DNA of 64,000 nt from Bin87 sp965232895. GTDB taxonomy: Bacteria; Chloroflexota; Dehalococcoidia; Lucifugimonadales; UBA3495. The stretch spans positions 310,001 through 374,000 of the forward strand of contig OZ247430.1 in the NCBI GenBank assembly GCA_965232895.1, written 5' to 3'. Under the pieces are notes generated by a model. It did no database searches and was not told the DNA's origin. It saw only the letters and a program-made list of their open reading frames with translations. A program made the translations under genes and the position numbers. Position 1 is the stretch's first letter; each line of letters opens with the position of its first letter. Positions 40,532-49,497 of the stretch are shown here, in pieces.

Positions 40532-41676
40532 CAGCCACTGCGTCCCAATCCGTAGAGACGGATGGCGCGTTCAGCAGCTCTTTCCAGCAGTTCGGCGCCG
40601 CGCCGAAGACTGGAAGCGAGGTCGGTCGGCTCTTCTCCGATGGGCAGGATGGCGTCGATCCCATGGTCGTAAAGGGTTTCGTAGCCCGGTCCCAGTCTGC
40701 CGGCAATCAGGACCGTGGGGACACCGAATTGTCGGGCGCGACGGGCGATACCCACCGGAGCCTTGTCGAACGCTGTGGAACGATCGGCCCGACCCTCGCC
40801 GGTGATCACGAAGTCGGCTCCCGGGGCGTGACGGTCGAAATCGAGCACGTCGCAGACCATGTCGATACCGGAGCGCAAATCCGCGCCGGTGAAGGCGATC
40901 AGGCCCGCGCCCAGGCCGCCGGCCGCGCCCGAGCCAGGGGTGTGCAGAACGTCGATGCCCAGGTCGCGCCTGACCACGCGAGCGTAATTGGCCAGGCAAC
41001 CATCCAACTCGGCCACCGTTTCGGGAGTGGCCCCCTTCTGCGGGCCGAAGATCGCGGACGCACCCGTTTCGCCGCACAGGGGGTTGGTGACGTCCGTCGC
41101 ACCGATTATGGTGGTTTCGGACAGCGCGGGGTCCAGGGCGGTAGTGTCGACGTGGGCCAGGCTGACCAGGGCGGCCCCGCCGGGGGGCAAGGGATCGCCG
41201 GCGGCGTCCCGGAACCGTGCGCCCAGCGCTGACGCCATGCCGGTTCCGCCGTCGTTGGTGGCGCTGCCACCCAAGCCGACAATGATGCGCCGGTAGCCAT
41301 CTTCAAGAGCGGCGCGGATCAACTCCCCGGTGCCGTAGGTGGTGGCGCGGCGCGGGTCGCGTCGGTCGTCGGGGATCAGGGCCAGACCCGAGGCGAGGGC
41401 CATCTCGATGACGGCGGTTTCACCGTCTCCCATGACACCCCAACGCGCCTGGATAGCGTTTCCCAGCGGGCCGGTCACGGTGGCCTCGCGATAGCTGCCG
41501 CCGGTGGTATCGATCAGCGCGGCCAGGGTCCCATCGCCGCCGTCGGCCACCGGTATCAGGACGGTCTCGGCGTCGGGCGCGGCGCGAAGTACCCCGCGCT
41601 GAATGGCCAACGCCGCTTCACGCGCGCCGATGCTGTGCTTGAAGGTCTGGGGGGAGATGACTATTCGTAAAGACAT
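40531..41676 (-). CDS. glxK: Glycerate kinase (GlxK/GarK family)
   Basis: A 381-residue protein starting MSLRIVISPQTFKHSIGARE. Family landmarks are IPVADGGDGTLAALI, IVGLGGSATNDGGTGMASAL, GATDVTNPLCGETGASAIFG and FVITGEGRADRST. It phosphorylates glycerate to 2-phosphoglycerate and thus feeds glycolate/glyoxylate or serine carbon into glycolysis. Its stop and the SRPBCC start share one base. The 178 bases to the divergent M20 gene contain the promoters for both. Confidence 0.92.
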   Translation of the reverse strand: MSLRIVISPQTFKHSIGAREAALAIQRGVLRAAPDAETVLIPVADGGDGTLAALIDTTGGSYREATVTGPLGNAIQARWGVMGDGETAVIEMALASGLALIPDDRRDPRRATTYGTGELIRAALEDGYRRIIVGLGGSATNDGGTGMASALGARFRDAAGDPLPPGGAALVSLAHVDTTALDPALSETTIIGATDVTNPLCGETGASAIFGPQKGATPETVAELDGCLANYARVVRRDLGIDVLHTPGSGAAGGLGAGLIAFTGADLRSGIDMVCDVLDFDRHAPGADFVITGEGRADRSTAFDKAPVGIARRARQFGVPTVLIAGRLGPGYETLYDHGIDAILPIGEEPTDLASSLRRGAELLERAAERAIRLYGLGRSG

Positions 41677-41854
41677 GCTGGAATTATAACTTGGCGACGA
41701 TTCAGACCGGGCGCAACCGGTCGCTTTTTAACCGACTCGCGCCGGATTGGTATCCGCGTGAGCGACCGGCCCGAATAGGCACGGACGGCAGGTTATGTTA
41801 CCATTCGCGGCGCGGTCGCCGAGCGTGGCCCAAGATTGCCCCGGAGGGCTTCGG

Positions 41855-43186
41855 ATGCCAACGAAAGAAGAATTGAAGGACCGGGCATTCGCCGAAATCG
41901 ATTCCCGCGCTGAGGAATTGATCGGCCTGTCCAAGCAGATCCTGGCCAACCCCGAGCCGGGATTCCGGGAATTCAAAACGGCGGCGCTGGTCGGCGAGCA
42001 ATTCGCGGCCATGGGAGTGCCGTTCCGGTCCGGTTTGGGCATGACCGGCCTGCGCGGGGAGATCATCGGTGGCAGCGAAGGGCCCAGCATGGCGATCATG
42101 GGCGAACTCGACAGCCTGATCGTCAACGAGCATCCGCACGCGAGCGCGGAAACGGGCGCGGCCCACGCCTGCGGGCACCATTGCCAGATCGCCATGATGC
42201 TGGGGGTTACCAGGGCGCTGATGCGGGAAGACATCCTGCCCTACCTGAGCGGGCGCATCCTGTCCATGGCGGTCCCGGCCGAGGAATACATCGAGATCGA
42301 ATACCGGGACCAGTTGCGCCGGGACGGCAAGATCGAGTTCCTGGGCGGCAAGCCGGAGTTCATCCGGTTGGGTGAATTCGACGACGTGCACCTGGCGATG
42401 ATGATGCACACCACCAGCACGCCGAGCGAAAAGCAACTGTGCCTCACCGGCACCAACAACGGCACTGTGGCCAAGCGGATCCAGTTCGTGGGCAAGGGAG
42501 CCCACGCCGGCGGATCGCCACACCTGGGGATCAACGCGCTGAACGCGGCGACGCTGGCGATGTCGGCGATACACTTCAACCGCGAGACCTTCGTGGACAC
42601 CGACACGGTTCGCGTGCATCCCATCATCACCAGGGGCGGCGAAGCGGTGAGCGCGGTGCCGGCTGACGTGCGCATGGAGACGTTCGTCAGGGGAAAGACA
42701 CTGGACGCCATCATGGACGCCAATCGCAAGGTTGATCGCGCGTTGCGCGCGGGGGCGATGGCGATGGGGGCCACGGTGAACATCCAGACCATCCCCGGGT
42801 ACCTGCCGATGCTGCAGGACGACCGGATGCAGGCGATTTTCCGCGCGAACGCCGAAAACCTGGTGGGCGCCGAGAACATCGGCCGGACTGAGCATCGGAC
42901 CGGCAGCACCGACATGGGCGACGTCAGCGCCATCATGCCCGCGCTGCACCCCTACGTGGGCGGGGCGACCGGCATCGGCCACGGCGCGGACTACGTGATC
43001 CAGGACTACCAGATGGCGGTGATCACCGGAGCCAAGGCGATGGCTTCGACGGTGATCGACCTGATGGCGGACGGAGCAAAAGAGGCCAACCAGGTGGTGG
43101 CCAACCATCGGGCGGACATGACCTCGCGAGAATACCTGACATTCATGCGGAGCCTGGCGGCCGAGGAAACATACACCGACGCATAA
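41855..43186 (+). CDS. M20-family amidohydrolase/peptidase, paralogue 1
   Basis: A 443-residue protein. The metal-binding residues of M20 enzymes are in GELDSLIVNEH, AHACGHHCQIAMML and VPAEEYIEIEY; the dimerisation domain has GKGAHAGGSPHLGINALNAA. This subtype resembles AbgB-like or indole-acetamide-type amidohydrolases acting on N-acyl amino acids. ATG 41855 has GGAGG upstream. The second M20 gene lies 87 bases downstream and shares about half of its residues. Confidence 0.87.
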   Translation: MPTKEELKDRAFAEIDSRAEELIGLSKQILANPEPGFREFKTAALVGEQFAAMGVPFRSGLGMTGLRGEIIGGSEGPSMAIMGELDSLIVNEHPHASAETGAAHACGHHCQIAMMLGVTRALMREDILPYLSGRILSMAVPAEEYIEIEYRDQLRRDGKIEFLGGKPEFIRLGEFDDVHLAMMMHTTSTPSEKQLCLTGTNNGTVAKRIQFVGKGAHAGGSPHLGINALNAATLAMSAIHFNRETFVDTDTVRVHPIITRGGEAVSAVPADVRMETFVRGKTLDAIMDANRKVDRALRAGAMAMGATVNIQTIPGYLPMLQDDRMQAIFRANAENLVGAENIGRTEHRTGSTDMGDVSAIMPALHPYVGGATGIGHGADYVIQDYQMAVITGAKAMASTVIDLMADGAKEANQVVANHRADMTSREYLTFMRSLAAEETYTDA

Positions 43187-43273
43187 CGACGCCGGACGGT
43201 TTATCGGAACCCGCCTCCTTCACACCCTGGATCCAGTACCCAAACCTCTCCTCCTGGAAACGGAAAGAATTGC

Positions 43274-44623
43274 ATGGCCACGCGCGAAGAACTGAAGCAG
43301 GCGGCATGCGCCGCGATCGACCGGCACAGCGACGACCTGATCGCGGTGGCCAAAGACATCCTGGAAAACCCGGAACCCGGGTACAGCGAATACCGGACGG
43401 CCCGGGTCGTGGCTGAACAGTTTGCCAGGCTCGGGGTGCAATTCCGGGCGGGACTGGCGTTGACCGGACTCAAAGGCAGTATCAAGGGTGGGGCCGGCGC
43501 CGGTCCACGCGTGGCAATCATTGGGGAACTGGATAGCCTGATCGTCGACGGCCATCCCTTTGCGGCCGAAACCACCAAGGCGGCGCACGCCTGCGGGCAC
43601 CACTGCCAGATCAGCATGATGCTGGGGGCCGTGATGGGACTGTCCTCGTCGGAAGTGTTGCCGGAGTTGAGCGGGGAAATCGTGCCGTTTGCGGTGCCGG
43701 CCGAGGAGTTCATCGAGGTGGCGCGCCGGCTGGACCTGCGCGAATCTGGCAAGATCGAATTCATGGGCGGCAAGCAGGAACTGATCAAGCTGGGCGAATT
43801 CGACGATGTCGACATCGCGATGATGTGCCATACCGCCAGCGACATGGGATCGCACGCGTTCGCCATGGGCGGCACCAGCAACGGCCACGTGGTGAAGTAC
43901 GTGCGTTTCATCGGGCGGGCGGCGCATGCGGGGTCATCGCCTCACCTGGGCATCAACGCGCTGAACGCGGCCAACTTCGCGCTGCAGGCGGTCAACGCCA
44001 ACCGGGAACTTTACCGGGAGCAGGACACGGTGCGGATACACGGGATCATGACGCACGGCGGGCAAGCCGTAAACTCGGTGCCGTCGGACGTGCGGCTGGA
44101 ATGGCGCGTCAGGTCGGGTACGCCGGAGGCCGTGGTGCGCTACTCGGACATCGTGGACCGGTGCTTCCGTTCGGGAGTGCTGGCGGTGGGAGCGTCGGTG
44201 TCGATCACCAACATACCGGGTTACCTGCCGATGCGGCACGACCAGAACCTCCTGGACGTGTTCCGGGTCAACGCGAAGGGGCTGCTGCAGGAAAACCGCG
44301 TCCTGATGATGCCGCCCACGCGCAACCGGGGCGGTTCCACCGACATGGGCGACCTTAGCCACATCATCCCCTCGATTCACCCGTACACCGCCGGCGCCGA
44401 AGGCCCGGGCCACAGCTCGGAGTACATAGTCACCGATTACCAACAGGCCGTGGTGAATCCGGCGAAGATCATGGCGATGTCGGTGATTGACCTGTTGTCG
44501 GACAACGCCGAAGGAGCAAAGCGCGTCACAGCGTCGTTCCGTCCGGCAATGTCGAAAGGGTCGTATCTCAACTTCCAGCGCCAGCGCGCGGAAGTGATTG
44601 AGTTCGACGGCGCAGCAACCTAG
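43274..44623 (+). CDS. M20-family amidohydrolase/peptidase, paralogue 2
   Basis: 449 residues and colinear with the preceding gene: MATREELKQAACAAIDRHSD at the start, GELDSLIVDGH, AHACGHHCQISMML, VPAEEFIEVARR, GRAAHAGSSPHLGINALNAA, and GSTDMGDLSHIIP near the end. Zn ligands and catalytic Glu are intact. Both copies probably act on related amide substrates, or form a hetero-oligomer. GGAAACGGAAAGAATTGC precedes the start. Confidence 0.87.
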   Translation: MATREELKQAACAAIDRHSDDLIAVAKDILENPEPGYSEYRTARVVAEQFARLGVQFRAGLALTGLKGSIKGGAGAGPRVAIIGELDSLIVDGHPFAAETTKAAHACGHHCQISMMLGAVMGLSSSEVLPELSGEIVPFAVPAEEFIEVARRLDLRESGKIEFMGGKQELIKLGEFDDVDIAMMCHTASDMGSHAFAMGGTSNGHVVKYVRFIGRAAHAGSSPHLGINALNAANFALQAVNANRELYREQDTVRIHGIMTHGGQAVNSVPSDVRLEWRVRSGTPEAVVRYSDIVDRCFRSGVLAVGASVSITNIPGYLPMRHDQNLLDVFRVNAKGLLQENRVLMMPPTRNRGGSTDMGDLSHIIPSIHPYTAGAEGPGHSSEYIVTDYQQAVVNPAKIMAMSVIDLLSDNAEGAKRVTASFRPAMSKGSYLNFQRQRAEVIEFDGAAT

Positions 44624-44635
44624 GCCGGCGCGCGG

Positions 44636-45238
44636 TCACAAACCAACAGTTCGCGCCAGCGCCATAAACCCGCCGGCGATCAGCGGCACCGTCAGGTTGT
44701 CGTCCAGCGGCAATGGCAGGAATTCCACCGCGGCGGCAAAGACCGCCGTGACCACCACGGCCCACGACCATGCTCCGTGCCCCGCCGCCACGAGAACGGC
44801 CCACACGGCCAGAGAGGCGGCAACGAACGCCAGTGTGCCCAAAGGCGACTTGCCCCAAACACGCGGCCCCGGACAGCGCGACCCAATGAGCGCGGCGGCA
44901 GGGTCTCCCACGGCGACGAACATCAGCGCCGGCAACGCCACCTCTATTCCGTAGAAGTAGAACGCGAAGAATGCCGCGATCAACAGATAGGTGGCCCCGG
45001 TTATGTCGGTGGCCTCGGACGGTTTCAGGATGGATCCGAAAATCGCAAGGTAGGCGCGGTTGAAGGCGCCGGTACGCTGGCGACTGACGTCCACCGCCAG
45101 CGAAAGCAGTGCGCCACCGCCGACCATGGTCATATAGGCCGGCTCGGGAATAACCAGGGCCAGCAGGGTCGTACAACTGGCGGCCACCAGGTGGAAGATG
45201 CGCCGCCCGACGGGCACGGCGCCGGCGGGTCGGTTCAT
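44636..45238 (-). CDS. Diacylglycerol/polyprenol kinase family membrane protein
   Basis: About 200 residues with six or seven membrane spans. Marks of the Sec59/DGK1/VTE5 group are RRIFHLVAASCTTLLAL, VAVGDPAAALIGSR, WGKSPLGTLAFVAASLAVW and LPLPLDDNLTVPLIAG. These CTP-dependent kinases phosphorylate lipid alcohols such as dolichol, phytol or diacylglycerol; the acceptor here is unknown. The ATG at 45238 is the likely start; a GTG at 45259 is an alternative. It follows the lipoprotein gene by about 100 bases. Confidence 0.78.
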   Translation of the reverse strand: MNRPAGAVPVGRRIFHLVAASCTTLLALVIPEPAYMTMVGGGALLSLAVDVSRQRTGAFNRAYLAIFGSILKPSEATDITGATYLLIAAFFAFYFYGIEVALPALMFVAVGDPAAALIGSRCPGPRVWGKSPLGTLAFVAASLAVWAVLVAAGHGAWSWAVVVTAVFAAAVEFLPLPLDDNLTVPLIAGGFMALARTVGL

Positions 45239-45337
45239 ATCAGGGGCGCGGAGAGGCACGATGCGCTGTGGTACGCGCCAGCCGGCTCATCCGCGAAATC
45301 CGCTCAGTGTCCCGTCGAAGGCAAACGCCAACGGCGA

Positions 45338-45997
45338 TCAGAAGTCGATGATGACGGTGTCGCCGGCGCCCCAGCGGAAAGAACGGAACTCGGTGTCCCT
45401 GGGAACCTCGAACACCAGCCACCCGTCCAGGCCGGTGCCCCGGGGCAGCTGCTGAGCACGCTGGACCAACTTGATCTGGCCGTCAGGCTGTTCTTCCTCA
45501 TAGGCGGCGTTCCAGAGGAACCGCACGCATTCCGTGGGAGCCTCGGGATTCACGGGGACGTTGCAGCGGTCCGACGGCTTTTCCGGCACCTCAGCATCCT
45601 CTGCCAGAGCGCCGACGTTGATGGGCGCATATTTGCCCTGGAAGAAGTCGCGCAACTGTGCCGCATCGCGGTCGATGTTGACGATGGCGCTGGTGGCCGT
45701 ATGGTTTTCAACCTTCACGCGGAGCAGGATGAGCTCGTTTTCGTCGGATTGAGGGGACAGCTTGTACAGGGGATCATCGACCGAGCCCTGGGTGGGCAAG
45801 CGGGTGGAGGTAGCCCAGCGCAACTCATCGGTGCGCTCCAGAGCCGCGACACTGACGTGGAGGATCCGACCCTTGTAATACCGGCCGATGTTGGGCGACT
45901 GGGACGAACAGGCCAGACTGGCAGCCAGGACCAGCAACGCCAACAGGAGAACCGGCGCGATTCGCCGGACGCGGACACGACCGTACAGACTAGTCAT
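45338..45997 (-). CDS. Predicted lipoprotein of unknown function
   Basis: 219 residues. The signal peptide is RIAPVLLLALLVLAASLACS, a lipobox ending in Cys30. The mature part is rich in beta strands: ENELILLRVKVENHTATSAI, then a DUF4352-like pattern ending WGAGDTVIIDF. A Cys pair (RCNVPVNPEAPTEC) may form a disulfide. Its start overlaps the cysteine desulfurase stop by eight bases, so the two are in one operon. The function is not known. Confidence 0.75.
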   Translation of the reverse strand: MTSLYGRVRVRRIAPVLLLALLVLAASLACSSQSPNIGRYYKGRILHVSVAALERTDELRWATSTRLPTQGSVDDPLYKLSPQSDENELILLRVKVENHTATSAIVNIDRDAAQLRDFFQGKYAPINVGALAEDAEVPEKPSDRCNVPVNPEAPTECVRFLWNAAYEEEQPDGQIKLVQRAQQLPRGTGLDGWLVFEVPRDTEFRSFRWGAGDTVIIDF

Positions 45998-47186
45998 CGC
46001 CGGTTCCGGTCAAAGTGGGCAGCTGGCGCAGGTCGCCGATGAGATCGGTCAGCACGGTCAACATGCGATCAACCTCGGCGTCGGTGTTGTGCTTCCCGAG
46101 GGTGACGCGCAGGGAGCCTCGCGCCGTATCGGCGGTTTGACCCAGGGCCAGGAGGACGTGGGAGGGTTCCAACGACCCGCTGCTGCAGGCGCTGCCGCTG
46201 CTGGCCGCGATGCCCTGGAGATCCAACCCGAGCAGGATCGATTCGCCCTCGACGCCATCGAAGGAAAAGTTGACGTTGTTGGGCAGCCGGTCAGTGGGAT
46301 GGCCGTTGAGGATGGCGTCCGGAATGCGCTGCTGGATCTCGGCGACGATGCGGTCGCGCAGGGCAGCGCATTGGGCGCCGACCTCTGCTTTCTGGTTGTC
46401 GGCCTGTTCCAGCGCCACGGACAGTCCGATGATGCCGGCCACGTTTTCGGTGCCGGACCGGCGCTCGCGTTCCTGGCCGCCTCCGGTGATCAACGGAAGA
46501 TAGGGAACACCCCGGCGCAAGAAGAGCACACCCACGCCCTTGGGCCCGTAGAATTTGTGCCCCGACAGGCTCATCATGTCCACGCCGAGGCGGCGAACGT
46601 CCAGGTCCAGGAAGCCGGCGGCCTGTACCGCGTCCGTATGCATGACGATGGTGCGGCTAAGGGCCCGGGCGCGGTCCTTGACCGCGGCGGAAATCTCCGG
46701 AATGGGATTGATCGTGCCGATCTCGTTGTTGGCATACATTATGGAAACGAGAGCGGTCTCCGGCGTGATGGCGTTGGCAACCTGCTGCGGGTCCACGCGG
46801 CCGTAGTCGTCGACCGGCAGGTAGGTCACTTCCCAGCCGCGATTTTCCAGCATCTGGCAGGCGTGGAGCACCGCATGGTGTTCCGCGGCCGCCGTGATGA
46901 CGTGGCGTCCGGTTTCTTCCAGCGCGTAGGCGGCGCCGCGTATGGCGGCGTTGTCGGATTCGGTGCCGCCGCTGGTAAAGACCACCTCGCGATTGCGACA
47001 GTTGAGCACGCGGGCGACGCGTTCGCGGGCGGCGTCCAGCGCGTACCGCGCCTCCTGTCCAACGGTATGAACGCTGGAGGCGTTGCCGTAGAGCCGCGTG
47101 AAGTAGGGCAGCATCGCCTCCAGGACGCTCTCGTCCATGGGCGTGGTGCCGGCGTGATCGAAGTAAATGTGGTTTTGGGTCGTCAT
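45990..47186 (-). CDS. Cysteine desulfurase (NifS/IscS family)
   Basis: 398 residues. The PLP enzyme plan is clear: YFDHAGTTPMDESVLEAMLP, TSGGTESDNAAIRG, HTDAVQAAGFLDLDV, the lysine site SLSGHKFYGPKG, and the active loop SSGSACSSGSLEPSHVLLAL with catalytic Cys. It provides sulfur (and in selenium users can release selenide) for Fe-S clusters and thio-modified tRNAs. ATG 47186 gives MTTQNHIYFDH; the longer frame is not supported. No iscU or mnmA is next to it. A link to the selenium route is an inference only. Confidence 0.9.
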   Translation of the reverse strand: MTTQNHIYFDHAGTTPMDESVLEAMLPYFTRLYGNASSVHTVGQEARYALDAARERVARVLNCRNREVVFTSGGTESDNAAIRGAAYALEETGRHVITAAAEHHAVLHACQMLENRGWEVTYLPVDDYGRVDPQQVANAITPETALVSIMYANNEIGTINPIPEISAAVKDRARALSRTIVMHTDAVQAAGFLDLDVRRLGVDMMSLSGHKFYGPKGVGVLFLRRGVPYLPLITGGGQERERRSGTENVAGIIGLSVALEQADNQKAEVGAQCAALRDRIVAEIQQRIPDAILNGHPTDRLPNNVNFSFDGVEGESILLGLDLQGIAASSGSACSSGSLEPSHVLLALGQTADTARGSLRVTLGKHNTDAEVDRMLTVLTDLIGDLRQLPTLTGTGDD

Positions 47187-47270
47187 ACGATGGCGTAGCA
47201 GATTGAATTTTAGCATAGGGACCGGCGGCCCCCGGCGATTGCTAGACGGCGCCAAACCATCGAGACGCGG

Positions 47271-47408
47271 TCAGCGAAGCCACTTGTACCACAACAACGC
47301 GCCGCACGCGATAGTAACCAGCAATCTGATTGTGAATGAAGTGGCCGGTTCGCCGCGTCGCACAATTCGCTGCACAGAGGATCGCCACCGGGAGCCAGGC
47401 CACGCCAA
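47271..47408 (-). CDS. Small single-span membrane protein (45 residues, candidate)
   Basis: A TTG-start frame with AGGAG nine bases upstream, on the same strand and 84 bases before the cysteine desulfurase. It begins MAWPGSRWRSSVQRIVRRGE and ends with a strongly hydrophobic helix, TIRLLVTIACGALLWYKWLR. The basic side precedes the helix. The competing 76-residue frame here has no such structure. The surrounding 47187-47602 gap has no other gene. Reality depends on conservation, which I cannot test. Confidence 0.4.
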   Translation of the reverse strand: MAWPGSRWRSSVQRIVRRGEPATSFTIRLLVTIACGALLWYKWLR

Positions 47409-47602
47409 TCGAGGTATCTCCTAATTTGGGCGATACTCATCCCACCAACGTAACCGCTCGGCCTGACTGGCTCGGACCAAAGCCCGCGAACTCAGCGGAC
47501 ACCATGCGCGTTGCGATCCCTGGTCACGCACAGCCTGCCTTGCGACGCCCGGGGTCGGCGGCTATAGTGAGCCGCAACCGAGAGAGCTCCCGAGGGATGA
47601 AA

Positions 47603-48451
47603 ATGGCTTTGGCAGAGATAAACGGCTACCGGATGCACTTCCAGGTGTTCGGGGATGACACAGCGCCGGCGCTGGCGTTGATACACGGCGGGCTGGGAGG
47701 CGGAGACGGGAGCAAGGATACGATCAACCGTCAGGCAGACGCGCTGTCAGCGGGGTATCGCTGCGTGTTCTACGACCGGCGGGCGTGCGGTGGGTCCGAC
47801 ACACCAGTCGATGGGTACGGCATGGTCAACTGCGCGCGCGACCTGCGCGAGTTGATGGCCCACCTGGGCATCAGCAAAGCCCACATCCTGGGATCGTCAG
47901 CGGGCGGCCCCATCGCGACGCAGTTCGCGCTGGACTATCCGGAACTCACGGACACGCTGATCCTCATCAACACGATGACCTACTCCGAGGAGGCGCAGCA
48001 GGAGATCCGTCGGCAGGAACTGCGCCGACTCCAGGAGCGAGTCGCGGCGGTTGGCAGATCGGCGGCAGTCGAGCAGGCATTGTCGGATCGGTTCCCGCAG
48101 ATGTCGGCAGACGATCCGGAACGGTTCGCGAGAATTGCCGCGGAGAATCTGGCCCGCATCGACGGGATCGCCGCCACTCAACAGGCGTACCTGGACATCG
48201 GAGATTCGCTGGAATCGCGGTTGTCCGAACTCAAGATGCCGACGCTGGTGGTCCACGGGGACGCCGACAGCCGGATACCGGTGGAGTGCGGCCGCAGCCT
48301 GGCCGCGGGGATCGCCGGGGCCGAGCTGCACGTGATCGCCGGAGCGGAACACGGCCTGATGACCAACGAGGCGGCCGGCGACACGCAGCGAATCATCCTG
48401 GACTTCTTGCGGCGAGCCTCCGCCAGCCAGGCTCAAGCGGCCGCGAACTGA
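47603..48451 (+). CDS. Alpha/beta hydrolase (proline iminopeptidase/haloalkane-dehalogenase-like fold)
   Basis: About 282 residues. HGGLGGGDGS is the oxyanion strand; the nucleophile is in GSSAGGP; the acid in HGDADSRIP and His in GAEHGLM complete the triad. The cap region is helical (EEAQQEIRRQELRRLQERVA). GAGGG precedes the ATG at 47603; another ATG two codons earlier is possible. It starts a rightward run of small catabolic genes (VOC pair, TPP enzyme). The substrate is unknown. Confidence 0.83.
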   Translation: MALAEINGYRMHFQVFGDDTAPALALIHGGLGGGDGSKDTINRQADALSAGYRCVFYDRRACGGSDTPVDGYGMVNCARDLRELMAHLGISKAHILGSSAGGPIATQFALDYPELTDTLILINTMTYSEEAQQEIRRQELRRLQERVAAVGRSAAVEQALSDRFPQMSADDPERFARIAAENLARIDGIAATQQAYLDIGDSLESRLSELKMPTLVVHGDADSRIPVECGRSLAAGIAGAELHVIAGAEHGLMTNEAAGDTQRIILDFLRRASASQAQAAAN

Positions 48452-48535
48452 GGGGCGCCATTGGCAAAATGCGGACCAGCCTCCCGCCACATGAACGGGG
48501 CATGGCCGGAGCGCAATCAACCGGAGGAACAACGT

Positions 48536-48949
48536 ATGACAACGGTGAGCATTGACCACGTGGCGATGCCCACGGCGGACGCGGAACGACTGATCGGGTT
48601 CTACAAGAACCTGGGCTTTGAGATCAACGACGAGGCGGAGTGGCGGGCGGGGACGGCGAATATTTTCTCGATCCAGATCGGCGATTCGAAGATCAACGTG
48701 CACCCGGAGCGGTACATGGCGAACCTGCGGGGGCCGACCGCAGTGCCCGGCTGCATGGATATGTGCTTCGTGTGGGACGGCACGGTTGAAGAGTGCCAAC
48801 GGATGCTCTCCGGAGCGGGAGTCGAAGTCGTGCAGGGTCCGGTGCCCCGAAAGGGAGCGCGGCAACGGGGCGCGGCGCCATCGCTGAGCCTGTACGCCCG
48901 GGACCCGGACGGCAATCTGCTGGAATGGATGATTTACGAACAGGACTGA
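48536..48949 (+). CDS. VOC (glyoxalase/dioxygenase-fold) protein, paralogue 1
   Basis: A 137-residue VOC protein. 'SIDHVAMPTADAERLIGFYK' opens the first beta-alpha-beta module with the metal His; DPDGNLLEWMIY ends the second with the metal Glu; INVHPE supplies another His. Members include glyoxalases, ring-cleaving dioxygenases and resistance proteins. GGAGGAAC precedes the ATG. A near-copy follows after 17 bases. Confidence 0.87.
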   Translation: MTTVSIDHVAMPTADAERLIGFYKNLGFEINDEAEWRAGTANIFSIQIGDSKINVHPERYMANLRGPTAVPGCMDMCFVWDGTVEECQRMLSGAGVEVVQGPVPRKGARQRGAAPSLSLYARDPDGNLLEWMIYEQD

Positions 48950-48966
48950 CTGAGGAGGAATGCAAC

Positions 48967-49374
48967 GTGGCTACGGTTGGGATAGATCACATCGCGATGC
49001 CCACGGCTGATGCGGAACAGCTGATGGCGTTCTACAAGAGGCTGGGATTTGCCATCAACGATGAGGAGGCGTGGCGCGCCGGCACGGCGAACATCTTCTC
49101 CATTCAGATCGGCGACTCGAAGATCAACGTGCATCCCGAGGGGCACATTGCGGACTACCGGGGACCCACGGCGGTGCCCGGGTGCACCGACATCTGCTTC
49201 GTTTGGGACGGCACGGTTGACGAGTGTCAGAAAATGCTGGCGGATGCCGGCGTAGATATCATACGGGGACCGGGGCCGCGCAAAGGCGCACGGCAGCGTG
49301 GCGCGCTGCCGGCGGTGAGCCTCTACGCTCGCGACCCGGACAACAACCTGCTGGAGTGGATGATCTATCAATAG
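48967..49374 (+). CDS. VOC (glyoxalase/dioxygenase-fold) protein, paralogue 2
   Basis: 135 residues, GTG start with GAGGAATGCAAC upstream. It is a clear duplicate of the gene before it: GIDHIAMPTADAEQLMAFYK, then TANIFSIQIGDSKINVHPE (identical over this stretch in both), and DPDNNLLEWMIY. Metal ligands are kept in both. The duplication looks recent compared with other pairs in the window. Confidence 0.87.
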   Translation: MATVGIDHIAMPTADAEQLMAFYKRLGFAINDEEAWRAGTANIFSIQIGDSKINVHPEGHIADYRGPTAVPGCTDICFVWDGTVDECQKMLADAGVDIIRGPGPRKGARQRGALPAVSLYARDPDNNLLEWMIYQ

Positions 49375-49497
49375 ATCCCAACCGCAACAGGAAACGGGGC
49401 AAATCATCATTCGCCCCGGCGCAGGAACGGACATGCAGACACTGGCGGAGATGGCGATTGACAGGCCGCCGTCGGGCGCCAAGCAAGGAGAACAACC

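Noticed and set aside
47210..47440. 76-residue minus-strand ORF
   Set aside because: Its residues show no fold-like pattern. The overlapping TTG frame with a ribosome binding site and a membrane helix is the better candidate.
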